From Streptomyces sp. NBC_00287 (lineage in GTDB: Bacteria > Actinomycetota > Actinomycetes > Streptomycetales > Streptomycetaceae): a stretch of DNA of 64,000 bases. The translations under genes were made by a program, and so were the position numbers. Under the pieces are notes generated by a model that searched no databases, had not been told where the DNA came from, and was given only the letters and a program-made list of their open reading frames with translations. The stretch is from assembly GCF_036173105.1 (NCBI RefSeq), contig NZ_CP108053.1:3224001-3288000 (forward strand), read 5' to 3'. Below are positions 19,435 through 32,338 of this stretch, piece after piece (within the stretch, counting starts at the first letter, position 1; each line of letters begins with the position of its first letter).

Positions 19435-20130
19435 TTAGGACGGAGTACGGGCCGCCGCCAGCAGCCGCGTCACATCGTCCCCGCAGATCGTCAGCGCCGC
19501 GCCCACCGTGCTCAGGACTTCCCGCTCGGCGGGGGTGTACGGGCCGTCGGCCAGGGCGATGCGGGCGCCCTGGAGGAGGATCGATTCGCGGCCCGCGGGG
19601 GCCAGGTGCGGGGCAAGGGGGTCCAGGGCCTCGTGGAGCTCTATGGCCAGGCCCGCTCCGCAGGGTTCACCGAGCACTCGGCCGGTGTCGGCGGCCAGCG
19701 CCTCGACCAGGGCGTCGAGCTGCTCCTCGGTGCAGTCGTCGAAGCCGGCCGCGCGGACCGCACAGGCGGCGGTCTCCAGGGCCGTACGGGCGCAGGAGCC
19801 GCCCGCGGCGAGGACGGCGAGGGCGACGGTGTGGACGGCGTCGCGGAGCATCGCGGAGAAGCGGGTGGTGGTGGGGTGGTCCAGCACGTCGGTGCCGAAG
19901 TGACGGCGACAGGCCGCGCACTCCACCACCGGCCCGGTCTCGCCGCGCGCCAGCACCGGCACGCCCAGCAGCGTGAAGCGGCGGCGCCCGGTCAGCCGCT
20001 GGTAGTTGCGGTCACCCCCGCAGCCGGGACAGAAGAACTCCCCGTCGCCGACGGGCGTCCACGCGGTGCGCGTGCCCAGGATGCGGGCAGGCCTCGCGGC
20101 ACGGCCGTTTCGTCCCCGTCCTGGCAGCAC
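19435..20130 (-). CDS. TerB-like protein with N-terminal zinc ribbon
   Basis: 231 residues. An N-terminal zinc ribbon is formed by CPGCGG and CAACRR. The helical C-terminal part (AGRESILLQGARIALADGPYTPAEREVLSTVGAALTI) resembles TerB/TerB-like tellurite-resistance domains, which bind metal through acidic residues. I chose the GTG at 20130 because GGAGG lies 7 bases upstream (20137-20141). The ATG at 20187 lacks such a site and would add a basic stretch. No other ter genes are nearby, so a role in tellurite resistance should not be assumed. Confidence 0.75.
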   Translation of the reverse strand: MLPGRGRNGRAARPARILGTRTAWTPVGDGEFFCPGCGGDRNYQRLTGRRRFTLLGVPVLARGETGPVVECAACRRHFGTDVLDHPTTTRFSAMLRDAVHTVALAVLAAGGSCARTALETAACAVRAAGFDDCTEEQLDALVEALAADTGRVLGEPCGAGLAIELHEALDPLAPHLAPAGRESILLQGARIALADGPYTPAEREVLSTVGAALTICGDDVTRLLAAARTPS

Positions 20131-20275
20131 GTCGCACCTCCGCGTGACCCCGCGGCAACATCGCCGCGCTTGCGTGATGTTAGCCACATCCCAGAGCCCT
20201 AGTCAGCACCCAGGACGAGACCTTTCCGTGACCTGCACAAGGATTGGCTTGTATACGCCGGGCAAGGAAGACGTA

Positions 20276-20329
20276 CCTAGGGGCGCGAGGAACTGCGCGA
20301 CCAGCCACGACGAAAGCCGCAGCCGACCC
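20276..20329 (+). repeat. Dispersed Streptomyces-type intergenic repeat, copy 1
   Basis: The core GGGGCGCGAGGAACTGCGCG, continuing into ACCAGCCAC, matches a second copy at 40358-40403 in the opposite orientation with one difference over 29 bases. It sits between the TerB-like gene and leuA, downstream of leuA. Similar sequences are scattered between Streptomyces genes. Confidence 0.75.
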
Positions 20330-20361
20330 ACAACCCCCCGCGGCACCCCAGTAGTCGCCTG

Positions 20362-22223
<1,862 letters not shown>

Positions 22224-22402
22224 GCTAGCCGAGCCGCCCGCGATGCGGCGGTGCGTATCAGTATGCGGGACCGCACGGGCAAACAGGACAAAAAGTGCGC
22301 CATACCACTTCGGGACCGCCCTGCGGGCGCCTTGTCGGCACATTTCACCAATCATGGTTGCGGGTAGTGACAGCGGCATAACACAGTGCAATGGTGCCGG
22401 GC

Positions 22403-23476
22403 ATGACGACCTACGGGGGCCATGAGCCCGTCTTCTGCACCGTCGTACCACCGCATGTCCTCGACAAGCTGGCCCAGGCCGAGGACCCCGCGCTCGCCGG
22501 ACCGGCCCGCCGGACCCTCCAGCGCGACGCCTATGAGCGCACCCACCGCCGGCTGACCACCGTGCTCGGCGCGCCCGCCGTCGCCCCACCCGCCGGCGCC
22601 GAACCCGACAAGCCGCTCCGCACGATCTACGACGCCCGGCACGGCACCGACCTGCCCGGCAGGAAGGTCCGCGGGGAGGGCGAGGAGCCCGGCAAGGACG
22701 CCACCGTCAACCGCGCCTACGCGGGCCTCGGCGCCACCTTCGAGCTGTTCCTCAAGGCCTACGAGCGCAACTCCATCGACGGCAACGGACTGCCGCTGGA
22801 CGCGACCGTGCACTACGAGAAGGACTACAACAACGCCTTCTGGAACGGCGAGCAGATGGTGTTCGGCGACGGAGACGGCGAGATCTTCCTCGACTTCACC
22901 ATCCCCATCGACGTCATCGGCCATGAACTCGCCCACGGCGTCACCCAGTACACCGCCAACCTCACCTACTTCGGCCAGCCCGGCGCCCTGAACGAGTCGA
23001 TGTCGGATGTCTTCGGCGCGCTCATCAAGCAGTACACGCTCGGCCAGACCGCCGCCGAGGCCGACTGGCTGATCGGCGCCGGGCTGCTCGCCCCGCGGGT
23101 GACGGGCAAGGCGCTGCGCTCGATGAAGGAGCCGGGTACGGCGTACGACGACGACGTCCTCGGCAAGGACCCGCAGCCCGCGACGATGGACGACTACGTC
23201 CGCACCGGTCGCGACAACGGCGGCGTGCACATCAACTCCGGTATCCCCAACCACGCGTTCTACCTCGCGGCCACGGCCCTCGGCGGCCATGCCTGGGAGC
23301 GCGCCGGGCAGATCTGGTACGACGTGCTCACCGGCGGCGAGCTGAAGGCGCAGGCCCTGTTCGTCGACTTCGCCACGCTGACCGCCGCTGCCGCGAAGGC
23401 ACGGTACGGCGACGGCAGCGAGGAGCTCCAGGCGGTGGCCAAGGCCTGGGAGCAGGTCGGGGTGCGCACGCTCTGA
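22403..23476 (+). CDS. Protealysin-like M4 metalloprotease without signal peptide
   Basis: 357 residues. The thermolysin-family zinc site is complete: H174-E-L-A-H178 and the third ligand E198 in GALNESMSD. The catalytic His region is DNGGVHINSGIPNHAFY. There is no export signal. Instead a short propeptide of about 55 residues carries FCTVVPPHVL, resembling the protealysin precursor (PPYML-type motif). This puts it in the protealysin group of M4, which is regulated by emfourin inhibitors; an emfourin-like gene follows 20 bases downstream. An ATG at 22391 and GTG at 22394 are alternative starts; none has a clear ribosome-binding site. Confidence 0.9.
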   Translation: MTTYGGHEPVFCTVVPPHVLDKLAQAEDPALAGPARRTLQRDAYERTHRRLTTVLGAPAVAPPAGAEPDKPLRTIYDARHGTDLPGRKVRGEGEEPGKDATVNRAYAGLGATFELFLKAYERNSIDGNGLPLDATVHYEKDYNNAFWNGEQMVFGDGDGEIFLDFTIPIDVIGHELAHGVTQYTANLTYFGQPGALNESMSDVFGALIKQYTLGQTAAEADWLIGAGLLAPRVTGKALRSMKEPGTAYDDDVLGKDPQPATMDDYVRTGRDNGGVHINSGIPNHAFYLAATALGGHAWERAGQIWYDVLTGGELKAQALFVDFATLTAAAAKARYGDGSEELQAVAKAWEQVGVRTL

Positions 23477-23496
23477 TTCCGTACTAGACAGGTCCC

Positions 23497-23763
23497 ATGC
23501 GTATTCAGGTGAGGCGCACGGGCGGATTCGCGGGCATCGAGCGGCATGCCGAGGTCGACACCTCGGCGCGGCCCGACGCACCCGAGTGGCATGCCCTGGC
23601 CGAGAAGGCGGTCGCCGCGGGCCGGGGCACGCCACCTGTCGGGGTGCCCGACGGGTTCAGCTACCAGATCACGGTGGACGGGAAGACCGTGTACTGCTCC
23701 GATCCACGACTGACCGAGGAACAGCGCAAGCTGATCACCAAAGTGCTCAAGGAAGGCGCGTAA
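23497..23763 (+). CDS. Emfourin-like protealysin inhibitor
   Basis: 88 residues, MRIQVRRTGGFAGIERHAEV at the start, then a compact domain ending in VYCSDPRLTEEQRKLITKVLKEG. Size, the GGFAGI start and position directly after an M4 protease of the protealysin type match the emfourin family, which binds and blocks such proteases inside the cell. The 20-base gap implies one transcript, so protease and inhibitor would be made together. Confidence 0.8.
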   Translation: MRIQVRRTGGFAGIERHAEVDTSARPDAPEWHALAEKAVAAGRGTPPVGVPDGFSYQITVDGKTVYCSDPRLTEEQRKLITKVLKEGA

Positions 23764-23821
23764 CCGCTTGTTCACGCCGGGCCGTTGACTTCCCTTACCG
23801 GCGGTACGGATGATCCGGCGC

Positions 23822-25132
23822 ATGGCGACTCAAGAGCACCCGATACCCCAGTTCCCGGCGGGCTTCCTGTGGGGCGTATCGACCTCCGCGCACCAGATCG
23901 AGGGCGCGGCCGAGCTGCGCGAGCCGTCCGTGTGGGACGCCTTCACGGATGTGCCGGGGCGGGTGAAGGACGGCTCGACGGCGGCGGTGGCCTGCGACCA
24001 CTACCACCGCTACCGCGAGGACGTGGCCCTGCTGGCGGACCTCGGGGTGGGCGCGTACCGCTTCTCGATCTCCTGGCCGCGGGTCAACTCCCCCGGCGGG
24101 CTCGACTTCTACGACCGTCTCGTGGACGAGCTGTGCGCGGCGGGCGTCCGCCCGGTGCCCACGCTCTTCCACTGGGATCTGCCGGTCGGTCTGGACTGGC
24201 TGGAGCGGGACACCGCGGCCCGGTTCGCCGAGTACGTGTCGGTGGTGGCCGAGCGGCTCGGGGACCGCGTACACAAGTGGATCACCCTCAACGAGCCCGC
24301 CGAACACACCCTGCTGGGTCATGCCCTCGGCACCCACGCGCCGGGCCGGCAGCTCCTCTTCGACGCGCTCCCCGTCGCCCACCACCAGCTCCTCGCCCAC
24401 GGTCTGGCCGTACGGGCGCTGCGCGCGGCCGGGGTCACGGACCTCGGCATCGCCAACTCGCACGGGCCGACCTGGCCGGCGTCGACAGAGCCCGCCGACG
24501 TGGAGGCGGCCGAGTTCTACGACGTCCTGCTCAACCGGCTGTTCGCGGACCCGGTCCTGCTCGGTGAATACCCGGCGGGGCTGGGCGAGTTGATGCCGGG
24601 CGACGTCGAGGCGGACCTGAAGGTCATCGGCGAGCCGGTCGACTGGTACGGCATCAACTACTACGCCCCGACGAAGGTGGGCGCCCCGCAGGGCGCGGAG
24701 ATCGAGTTCGGCGGCATCACCATGCCCGCGGAACTCCCCTTCTCGGTCCGGGAGATCGAGGGCGTCCCGGTCACCGACTTCGGCTGGCCGGTGGTCCCCG
24801 AGGCGCTCACCGAACTCCTCACCACCTTCCACGAGCGCTACGGCGACCGACTCCCACCCGTCGTCATCACCGAGAACGGCTGCTCGTACGAGGGCGTCGA
24901 CGACCAGAACCGGATCACCTACCTGGACGGCCACATCCGCGCGCTGCACCGGGCGGTGGAGGCGGGCGTGGACGTCCGGGGCTACTTCGTCTGGTCGCTC
25001 CTGGACAACTTCGAGTGGGCGGAGGGCTACGCACGCCGGTTCGGGCTGGTCCAGGTGGACTACGAGACCCTGGAGCGGACCCCGAAGGCGTCGTACGGCT
25101 GGTACCGGGATGTGCTGCGGGCACAGGGATGA
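23822..25132 (+). CDS. GH1 beta-glucosidase
   Basis: 436 residues of glycoside hydrolase family 1, retaining mechanism. The acid/base Glu is E158 in TLNEP and the nucleophile is E351 in ITENG. The N-terminal signature FLWGVSTSAHQIEGA and the Trp region WSLLDNFEWAEGY are intact. There is no signal peptide, so it acts on imported beta-glucosides or related disaccharides. It overlaps the MFS transporter gene by ATGA, giving an uptake-and-hydrolysis pair. An ATG at 23810 is an alternative start. Confidence 0.93.
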   Translation: MATQEHPIPQFPAGFLWGVSTSAHQIEGAAELREPSVWDAFTDVPGRVKDGSTAAVACDHYHRYREDVALLADLGVGAYRFSISWPRVNSPGGLDFYDRLVDELCAAGVRPVPTLFHWDLPVGLDWLERDTAARFAEYVSVVAERLGDRVHKWITLNEPAEHTLLGHALGTHAPGRQLLFDALPVAHHQLLAHGLAVRALRAAGVTDLGIANSHGPTWPASTEPADVEAAEFYDVLLNRLFADPVLLGEYPAGLGELMPGDVEADLKVIGEPVDWYGINYYAPTKVGAPQGAEIEFGGITMPAELPFSVREIEGVPVTDFGWPVVPEALTELLTTFHERYGDRLPPVVITENGCSYEGVDDQNRITYLDGHIRALHRAVEAGVDVRGYFVWSLLDNFEWAEGYARRFGLVQVDYETLERTPKASYGWYRDVLRAQG

Positions 25133-26370
25133 CGGTCACCGCCCTGGCCGAGCCCACAGACCGGGTCGGCCGGGGCTGGACAACCGCCCTGTCGCTCGCC
25201 AACTGGGCGATCTGGGTGGGCTGGTACGGCCCGCTGCAGATCCTGCTGCCCGAGCAGGCGCAGGACTTCGCGCCCGGTACCGGGATGTCGAAGGAGACGC
25301 TGCTGGCCTGGGTGACCGGAGTCGGCGCGGCGGTCTCACTGGTGGCGAACCCGCTCTTCGGCGCCCTGTCGGACCGGACGACGGCCCGCTGGGGGCGCCG
25401 TAGGCCCTGGATCGTGGCCGGGGCGGTCGGCGGCGCGCTCTCACTGTCGCTGCTCGCCGGGGCGGGTGGGCTGTGGACGATGATGCTCGGCTGGTGCCTG
25501 GTCCAGCTCACCCTGAACGCGGCCTTCGCGGCGGTGACGGCGGCCGTGCCGGACCGGGTGCCGCGGCTCCAACGGGGCTCGGCGGGCGGCCGGTTGGGGG
25601 CGGCGCAGATCCTCGGTGCGGTCGCGGGGACGGGGCTTGCGACGGCGGTGGGCGGGATCGCGGCGGGGTATGTGGCGTGCGCGGTGTTCGCGCTGGCGGG
25701 TGTCCTGCCGTACGTGCTGCGGTACGGGGATCTCCGGCTGGCGGTCGCGGACCGGCCGGCGTGGTCCGCCAAGGCCTTCCTCCGGGGCTTCTGGCTCAGT
25801 CCGCGTCGCTACCCGGACTTCGGCTGGGCCTGGCTGACCCGCTTCCTGATCAACCTCAGCAACGCCCTCGTGATCCTCTACCTCCTGTACTACCTGCGGG
25901 ACCGCCTGCACCACGACGACCCGGAGTCGGGCGTGCTGATCCTGACCGCGGTGAACAGCGTGACGCTGCTGGCCACGGTCGTGGTGGGCGGCGTCTGGTC
26001 GGACCGCGTGGGTCTGCGCAAGCCGTTCGTGCGCTGGTCCGGGGCGCTGATGGCGGCGGCCACCGCCCTGCTGGCGGCGTGGCAGACCTGGCCGAGCGCG
26101 ATCGTCGTGGCGGCGCTGCTGGGGGTGGGTCTCGGCGTGTTCATGTCGGTGGACTTCGCGCTGATGACGGACGTCCTGCCGAAGGCCCTGGACCGCGGCA
26201 AGGACCTCGGCGTGATCAACGTCGCCAACGCCCTCCCCCAGGTCGCCGCCCCGGCCGTGGCCGCCCCGATCGTGACCCACCTCGGCGGGTATCGGGTGCT
26301 GTATCTGGTGGCGGCGGCGGTCGGGCTGGCGGGGGCGGTACTGGTGGGACGTATCAAGGGCGTGGACTGA
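25129..26370 (+). CDS. MFS sugar transporter coupled to the beta-glucosidase
   Basis: 413 residues with about 12 membrane segments. MFS loop motifs are present: GALSDRTTARWGRRRPWIVAG between helices 2 and 3, and a matching GVWSDRVGLRKPF in the second half. The RRRPWI element is common in glycoside-pentoside-hexuronide-like carriers. ATG at 25129 overlaps the GH1 stop, so translation is coupled and a beta-glucoside substrate is likely. The stop is 14 bases from the convergent era stop. Confidence 0.85.
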   Translation: MTVTALAEPTDRVGRGWTTALSLANWAIWVGWYGPLQILLPEQAQDFAPGTGMSKETLLAWVTGVGAAVSLVANPLFGALSDRTTARWGRRRPWIVAGAVGGALSLSLLAGAGGLWTMMLGWCLVQLTLNAAFAAVTAAVPDRVPRLQRGSAGGRLGAAQILGAVAGTGLATAVGGIAAGYVACAVFALAGVLPYVLRYGDLRLAVADRPAWSAKAFLRGFWLSPRRYPDFGWAWLTRFLINLSNALVILYLLYYLRDRLHHDDPESGVLILTAVNSVTLLATVVVGGVWSDRVGLRKPFVRWSGALMAAATALLAAWQTWPSAIVVAALLGVGLGVFMSVDFALMTDVLPKALDRGKDLGVINVANALPQVAAPAVAAPIVTHLGGYRVLYLVAAAVGLAGAVLVGRIKGVD

Positions 26371-26384
26371 ACCCCCGGACCGAC

Positions 26385-27338
26385 TCAGAACCCCAGCTTC
26401 CGCAGCTGCCGAGGATCCCGCTGCCAGTCCTTCGCCACCTTCACATGCAGGTCCAAGAAGACCGGCGTCCCCAGCAGCGCCTCGATCTGCTTGCGGGACT
26501 TGATGCCGACCTCCTTCAGGCGCTTGCCCTTGGGGCCGATGATGATGCCCTTCTGGCTGGGGCGCTCGATGTAGACGAAGGCGTGGATGTCGAGGAGCGG
26601 CTTGTCGGCGGGGCGGTCCTCGCGGGGGAGCATCTCCTCGACCACCACGGCGATGGAGTGCGGCAGCTCGTCGCGGACGCCCTCCAGCGCGGCCTCGCGG
26701 ATCAGTTCCGCGATCATGACCTGCTCGGGCTCGTCGGTGAGGTCACCCTCCGGGTAGAGGGCGGGGCCCTCCGGCAGGAGCGGGACGAGGAGGTCCGCCA
26801 GCAGGTCCACCTGCTTGTCCGCGACCGCCGACACCGGCACGATCTCCGCCCACTCGAAGCCCAGCTCCTTGCCGAGCTGATCGATCGCGATCAGCTGCTC
26901 GGCAAGCGTCTTGGAGTCGACGAGGTCCGTCTTCGTGACGATGGCGACCTTCGGGGTCTTCTTGATCCCCGCCAGCTCCTTGGCGATGAAGCGGTCACCG
27001 GGACCGAGCTTCTCGTTCGCCGGCAGACAGAAGCCGATCACATCGACCTCGGCCCAGGTGGTGCGTACGACATCGTTGAGCCGCTGCCCCAGCAGCGTGC
27101 GCGGCTTGTGCAGCCCAGGGGTGTCGACCAGGATCAACTGGGCGTCCTCCCGGTGCACGATCCCTCGCACCGTGTGCCGGGTCGTCTGCGGCTGGTTGGC
27201 GGTGATCGCCACCTTCTGCCCGACCAGAGCGTTCGTGAGGGTGGACTTGCCCGCGTTGGGGCGGCCGACGAAGCAGGCGAAGCCGGCCCTGTGGCGGGCC
27301 TCGGCCGGCTCTTCGGAAGACTGGGTACGAACGCTCAT
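26385..27338 (-). CDS. era: GTPase Era
   Basis: 317 residues. The GTPase motifs are G1 GRPNAGKST, G3 DTPG, G4 TKTD and G5 VSA. The C-terminal KH domain carries GIIIGPKGKRLKEVG. Era binds the 3' end of 16S rRNA and helps mature the 30S subunit. The ATG at 27338 was chosen by comparison with the conserved start region; upstream ATG 27347 is too close to its GGGAGA. In Streptomyces era clusters with ybeY and phoH, but here amtB-glnK and small genes lie between. Confidence 0.97.
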   Translation of the reverse strand: MSVRTQSSEEPAEARHRAGFACFVGRPNAGKSTLTNALVGQKVAITANQPQTTRHTVRGIVHREDAQLILVDTPGLHKPRTLLGQRLNDVVRTTWAEVDVIGFCLPANEKLGPGDRFIAKELAGIKKTPKVAIVTKTDLVDSKTLAEQLIAIDQLGKELGFEWAEIVPVSAVADKQVDLLADLLVPLLPEGPALYPEGDLTDEPEQVMIAELIREAALEGVRDELPHSIAVVVEEMLPREDRPADKPLLDIHAFVYIERPSQKGIIIGPKGKRLKEVGIKSRKQIEALLGTPVFLDLHVKVAKDWQRDPRQLRKLGF

Positions 27339-27427
27339 GCCGCCCATTCTCCCTGATCCACAGAGCCCCGCCGCACAGGAGTCCACCCCGGCCCCCGCCG
27401 GTGAGCTTCCGGAAACCCGCGTGCAAT

Positions 27428-27465
27428 GAAACGCACCCGAAACACGGCGGTACACATCCGGAAAC
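27428..27465 (+). promoter_or_regulatory. Phased GlnR-type boxes upstream of amtB
   Basis: GAAAC occurs at 27428-27432, 27439-27443 and 27461-27465, with a weaker GTACA at 27450-27454. The four boxes are exactly 11 bases apart, matching the a1-b1-a2-b2 layout (5-base boxes, 6-base gaps) of Streptomyces GlnR sites. They end 48 bases before the amtB start. Confidence 0.75.
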
Positions 27466-27485
27466 GCTCACCGGTGAATCTCTGA

Positions 27486-29159
<1,674 letters not shown>

Positions 29160-29180
29160 GGAGCCGCGCTCACCCTGGGG

Positions 29181-29654
29181 TCAGAAGACGAACGGGCCCG
29201 GGGACTGCGGCGCCGTCGCCGTGCAGGTGATGGTGATGCCGAAGACGGTCATCGTCAGCGAGCCGCCGAAGGCCTCCAGACTGTCGCCGGAGGCCACGGT
29301 GCCGGGCAGCGGGCCGACCTGGACCGGGTCACCGGCGTCCATCGCCGGGTTCTCGGTGGCCGTGAAGACGGTCGTGCCGCCGCCCGCCTTCACCAGGGTG
29401 AGGGTGGACGCGATGGAGTCCTCGCCGAGTCCGATCGGCGCGGTGATCGCGGAGGAGTTGACGGTGATGGTGGCGGCCGTGCCGTCCTGGGTGGCCGTCA
29501 GCGTGGCCTCACCGCCGCCGAAGCTGCCGCAGTCGGCGTTGATGGTGGCCGAGGTGGGGGTCACGGCCGCGGCGGTGGGCGCGAGGACGAGTCCGGTCAG
29601 GGCGAGCGTGCCGGCCGCGAGTGCCGCACCGGTACCTAAGCGTGTGCCTCTCAT
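29181..29654 (-). CDS. Secreted protein of unknown function
   Basis: 157 residues with a Sec signal (MRGTRLGTGAALAAGTLALT to about PTAAA). The mature part is Ser/Thr/Gly-rich with a beta-sheet-like pattern (TSATINADCGSFGGGEATLTATQDG) and two Cys residues that could form a disulfide. It is similar in style to the small exported proteins common in Streptomyces, but I recognise no family. It converges with glnK, with 21 bases between stops. Confidence 0.7.
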   Translation of the reverse strand: MRGTRLGTGAALAAGTLALTGLVLAPTAAAVTPTSATINADCGSFGGGEATLTATQDGTAATITVNSSAITAPIGLGEDSIASTLTLVKAGGGTTVFTATENPAMDAGDPVQVGPLPGTVASGDSLEAFGGSLTMTVFGITITCTATAPQSPGPFVF

Positions 29655-29809
29655 GGGGTTCCCGGTCCCTTCGGGTGTGGGGGGACCGACGGACTGCCCT
29701 CGGCAGGTGGGCGCGGACACTCTGCGGGAGGGCCGAATCTGACGGTCCGTCGGAACTTACGTTCTCATTGATGCGCGAGAGACGAACCCCGGCAAGGATG
29801 AATTCCGGA

Positions 29810-30163
29810 CTACTCCGCGGAGACGGTCAGCCGCACGGCACCGTCGGGCCCGGCGAGCAGCACCGGCGTCCCGGCCCCGCCCAGATCCCGTACGGCCGCC
29901 AGGTCCTCCGCCGCCGCGCTCTCCGCCTCGGTCACGACCGCCGCCGCCTCCAGCGACTTCGCCCCGGATGCCACGGCCATCGCCACCGCCGTCCTGAGCG
30001 CGCTCAGCTTCAGCGAGTCCAGATCCACGGTCCCGGCGACATACGTACGTCCCGTCTCGTCGCGTACGGCGGCACCCTCGGGCACACCGTTGCGGGCCCG
30101 CGCGGAACGGGCCAGGGTGACGATCTTGTGGTCCTCGGGGTCGATCCCGTTGCTCTCGGTCAT
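29810..30163 (-). CDS. Cytidine-deaminase-like protein lacking the zinc site
   Basis: 117 residues. The layout (LARSARARNGVPEGAAVRDETGRTYVAGTVD, LSALRTAVAMAVASGAKSLEAAAVV) follows the cytidine deaminase fold. The zinc motifs (H/C-A-E and PCxxC) are absent: the expected site reads LKLSALRTA and no Cys is present. It is probably not a deaminase and may have a structural or binding role. The gene lies in the conserved era-ybeY neighbourhood, on the same strand as the YjbR-like gene 23 bases upstream. Confidence 0.7.
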   Translation of the reverse strand: MTESNGIDPEDHKIVTLARSARARNGVPEGAAVRDETGRTYVAGTVDLDSLKLSALRTAVAMAVASGAKSLEAAAVVTEAESAAAEDLAAVRDLGGAGTPVLLAGPDGAVRLTVSAE

Positions 30164-30186
30164 GCCCTGAGCATACGAAGTGGCCC

Positions 30187-30546
30187 TCAGGGCCGGTCCA
30201 GGCGGAGGCGTTCGGCACGCGGCAGACCGGCGACGACCAGGTCGTAGGAGTCCTCGATGAGCTCGCGGACGAGGCGGTCGGGGAGGTCGCCGTCGAGCGT
30301 GACGGTGTTCCAGTGGCGCTTGTTCATGTGATAGCCGGGGGCGATGAGGCCGGGGTGCTCGCCCCGGAGCCGGACGGCGTCCTCCGGGTCGCACTTGAGG
30401 TTGACCTTCAAGGGGCGAGCGTCGATCCAGCTCAGCGCGAACATCTTGCCCAGCACCTTGAAGACCGAGATCTCCGGGGCGAACGGGAAGTCCTCCACCA
30501 CGGCGTTGAAGGACAGACAGAACTCGCGCAGTTCCTTCGGGGTCAC
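30187..30546 (-). CDS. MmcQ/YjbR-family protein
   Basis: 119 residues matching the small YjbR/MmcQ family: FCLSFNAVVEDFPFAPEISVFKVLGKMFAL, VNLKCDPEDAVRLR, PGYHMNKRHWNTV. The fold resembles a double-wing DNA-binding domain; the function is not established. The ATG overlaps the stop of the upstream CBS-domain gene (ATGA), so the two are coupled. Confidence 0.85.
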   Translation of the reverse strand: MTPKELREFCLSFNAVVEDFPFAPEISVFKVLGKMFALSWIDARPLKVNLKCDPEDAVRLRGEHPGLIAPGYHMNKRHWNTVTLDGDLPDRLVRELIEDSYDLVVAGLPRAERLRLDRP

Positions 30547-31832
30547 TCGGCCTCCTTGGCGGCGCCCACCGGCTCCACCAGCACGGTCACGATCTTGTTC
30601 CGGCGTCCTGCCGCGGCCTCCGCCGTCAGCCGCAGCTCCCGCTCGTCGGGCAGCTCCACGACGGCCGAAGCACCGGCGATCGGGACCCGGCCCAGGGCCT
30701 TCGCGAGCAGTCCGCCGACGGTCTCCACGTCCTCGTCGTCGTACTCGTCGAGGCCGTACAGCTCGCCGAGGTCGGTGATGTCCAGGCGCGCGGTGACCCG
30801 GAAGCGCTCCTCGCCCAGCTCCTCCACCGGCGGCAGTTCACGGTCGTACTCGTCGGTGATCTCGCCGACGATCTCTTCCAGGATGTCCTCGATGGTGACG
30901 ATGCCGGCCGTGCCGCCGTACTCGTCGATCACGACGGCGACGTGGTTGCGGTCCTGCTGCATCTCGCGCAGCAGATCGCCGGCGTTCTTGGTGTCGGGCA
31001 CGAAGGCGGCGGGCCGCATCGCGGACGACACCAGCTCGCTCTCCGCGTCCCGGCTGATGTGCGTCTTACGGGCGAGGTCCTTGAGATACACCATCCCGAC
31101 GATGTCGTCCTCGCTCTCCCCGGTGACCGGGATACGCGAGAAGCCCGACCTGAGCGCCAGGGTCAGGGCCTGCCGGATGGTCTTGTAGCGCTCGATGACG
31201 ATCAGGTCGGTGCGCGGCACCATGACCTCGCGCACCAAGGTGTCGCCGAGCTCGAAGACGGAGTGCACCATGCGGCGCTCCTCGTCCTCGATGAGGGACT
31301 CCTTCTCGGCGAGGTCGACCAGCGCGCGCAACTCCGCCTCGGAGGCGAAGGGGCCCCGGCGGAAGCCCTTGCCGGGGGTGAGGGCGTTGCCGATCAGGAT
31401 CAGCAGGGGCGGGATCGGGCCCATGATCCGGGCGAGCGGCAGCAGGACGTACGCCGCCGCCGTCGCGGTGTTCAGGGGGTGCTGGCGGCCGATGGTCCGG
31501 GGGGAGACGCCGACGGCGACGTACGACACCAGGACCATCACCGCTATCGCGACCAGAAGCGCCTCGGTGGTGCTGTCGAACTCCTGGAGACAGGCGTAGG
31601 TGACGAGCGCGGCGGCGGCCATCTCGCAGGCCACGCGGACCAGCAGCGCCACGTTCAGATAGCGCGTCGGGTCGGCGGCGATCTGCGCGAGCTTCGCGCT
31701 GCCGCGCCGCCCCGACCGTACGGCTTCCTCGGCGCGGAAGCTGGAGACGCGCGCCAGGCCCGCCTCCGCGCAGGCGGCGAGCCAGGCGATCACGACCAGC
31801 AGGATCGCGCCGAGGACGAGTTGCGGACTCAT
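30543..31832 (-). CDS. CorC/HlyC-family membrane protein with CBS domains
   Basis: 429 residues. An N-terminal DUF21/CNNM-like membrane domain has three to four helices ([22 protein letters not shown]). It is followed by two CBS domains ([21 protein letters not shown] and [30 protein letters not shown]) and a CorC_HlyC domain at the C-terminus. Members act in Mg2+/Co2+ efflux or homeostasis, and nucleotide binding at the CBS pair is likely. ATGA overlaps with ybeY upstream and the YjbR-like gene downstream show a tight operon. Confidence 0.93.
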   Translation of the reverse strand: MSPQLVLGAILLVVIAWLAACAEAGLARVSSFRAEEAVRSGRRGSAKLAQIAADPTRYLNVALLVRVACEMAAAALVTYACLQEFDSTTEALLVAIAVMVLVSYVAVGVSPRTIGRQHPLNTATAAAYVLLPLARIMGPIPPLLILIGNALTPGKGFRRGPFASEAELRALVDLAEKESLIEDEERRMVHSVFELGDTLVREVMVPRTDLIVIERYKTIRQALTLALRSGFSRIPVTGESEDDIVGMVYLKDLARKTHISRDAESELVSSAMRPAAFVPDTKNAGDLLREMQQDRNHVAVVIDEYGGTAGIVTIEDILEEIVGEITDEYDRELPPVEELGEERFRVTARLDITDLGELYGLDEYDDEDVETVGGLLAKALGRVPIAGASAVVELPDERELRLTAEAAAGRRNKIVTVLVEPVGAAKEAE

Positions 31833-32326
31833 GACACGGTCGGCGCCGGGGAGGGGCCGGTGTGGCCCTTCTCCGCGCGCCAGCCGTCCACGATGGCCGC
31901 CTGCAGTCCGAACATCTCGGCCTTCTCGTCCGGCTCCTCGTGGTCGTAGCCGAGCAGATGCAGCACGCCATGGACGGTGAGCAACTGGAGCTCCTCGTCC
32001 ATGGAGTGCTCTGTCGGCGCTTCCTCACCCTGCTTCTTGGCGACCTCGGGGCAGAGCACGATGTCGCCGAGCAGGCCCTGCGGGGGCTCGTCGTCGTCCT
32101 TGGACGGCGGCCGGAGCTCGTCCATCGGAAAGGACATGACATCCGTGGGCCCGGGCAGGTCCATCCACTGGATGTGCAGCTGCTCCATGGCGTCGGCGTC
32201 CACGACGATCACCGAGAGCTCGGAGAGCGGGTGGATGCGCATCCGTGCGAGCGCGTAGCGGGCGATGTCGAGGATCGCCTGCTCGTCGACCTCGGTTCCG
32301 GACTCGTTGTTGACGTCGATCGACAT
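31829..32326 (-). CDS. ybeY: Endoribonuclease YbeY
   Basis: 165 residues. The zinc motif HxxxHxxxxxH is seen as [11 protein letters not shown], and the conserved [10 protein letters not shown] precedes it. YbeY acts in 16S rRNA 3' processing and ribosome quality control. It lies directly downstream of phoH (12 bases) and overlaps the CorC/HlyC gene, the classic phoH-ybeY-corC order. Confidence 0.96.
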   Translation of the reverse strand: MSIDVNNESGTEVDEQAILDIARYALARMRIHPLSELSVIVVDADAMEQLHIQWMDLPGPTDVMSFPMDELRPPSKDDDEPPQGLLGDIVLCPEVAKKQGEEAPTEHSMDEELQLLTVHGVLHLLGYDHEEPDEKAEMFGLQAAIVDGWRAEKGHTGPSPAPTVS

Positions 32327-32338
32327 GGTCGTGCTGGT

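Noticed and set aside
19435..20130. Tellurite resistance operon
   Set aside because: Only a TerB-like domain with a zinc ribbon is present; no terA, terC, terD or terZ neighbours.
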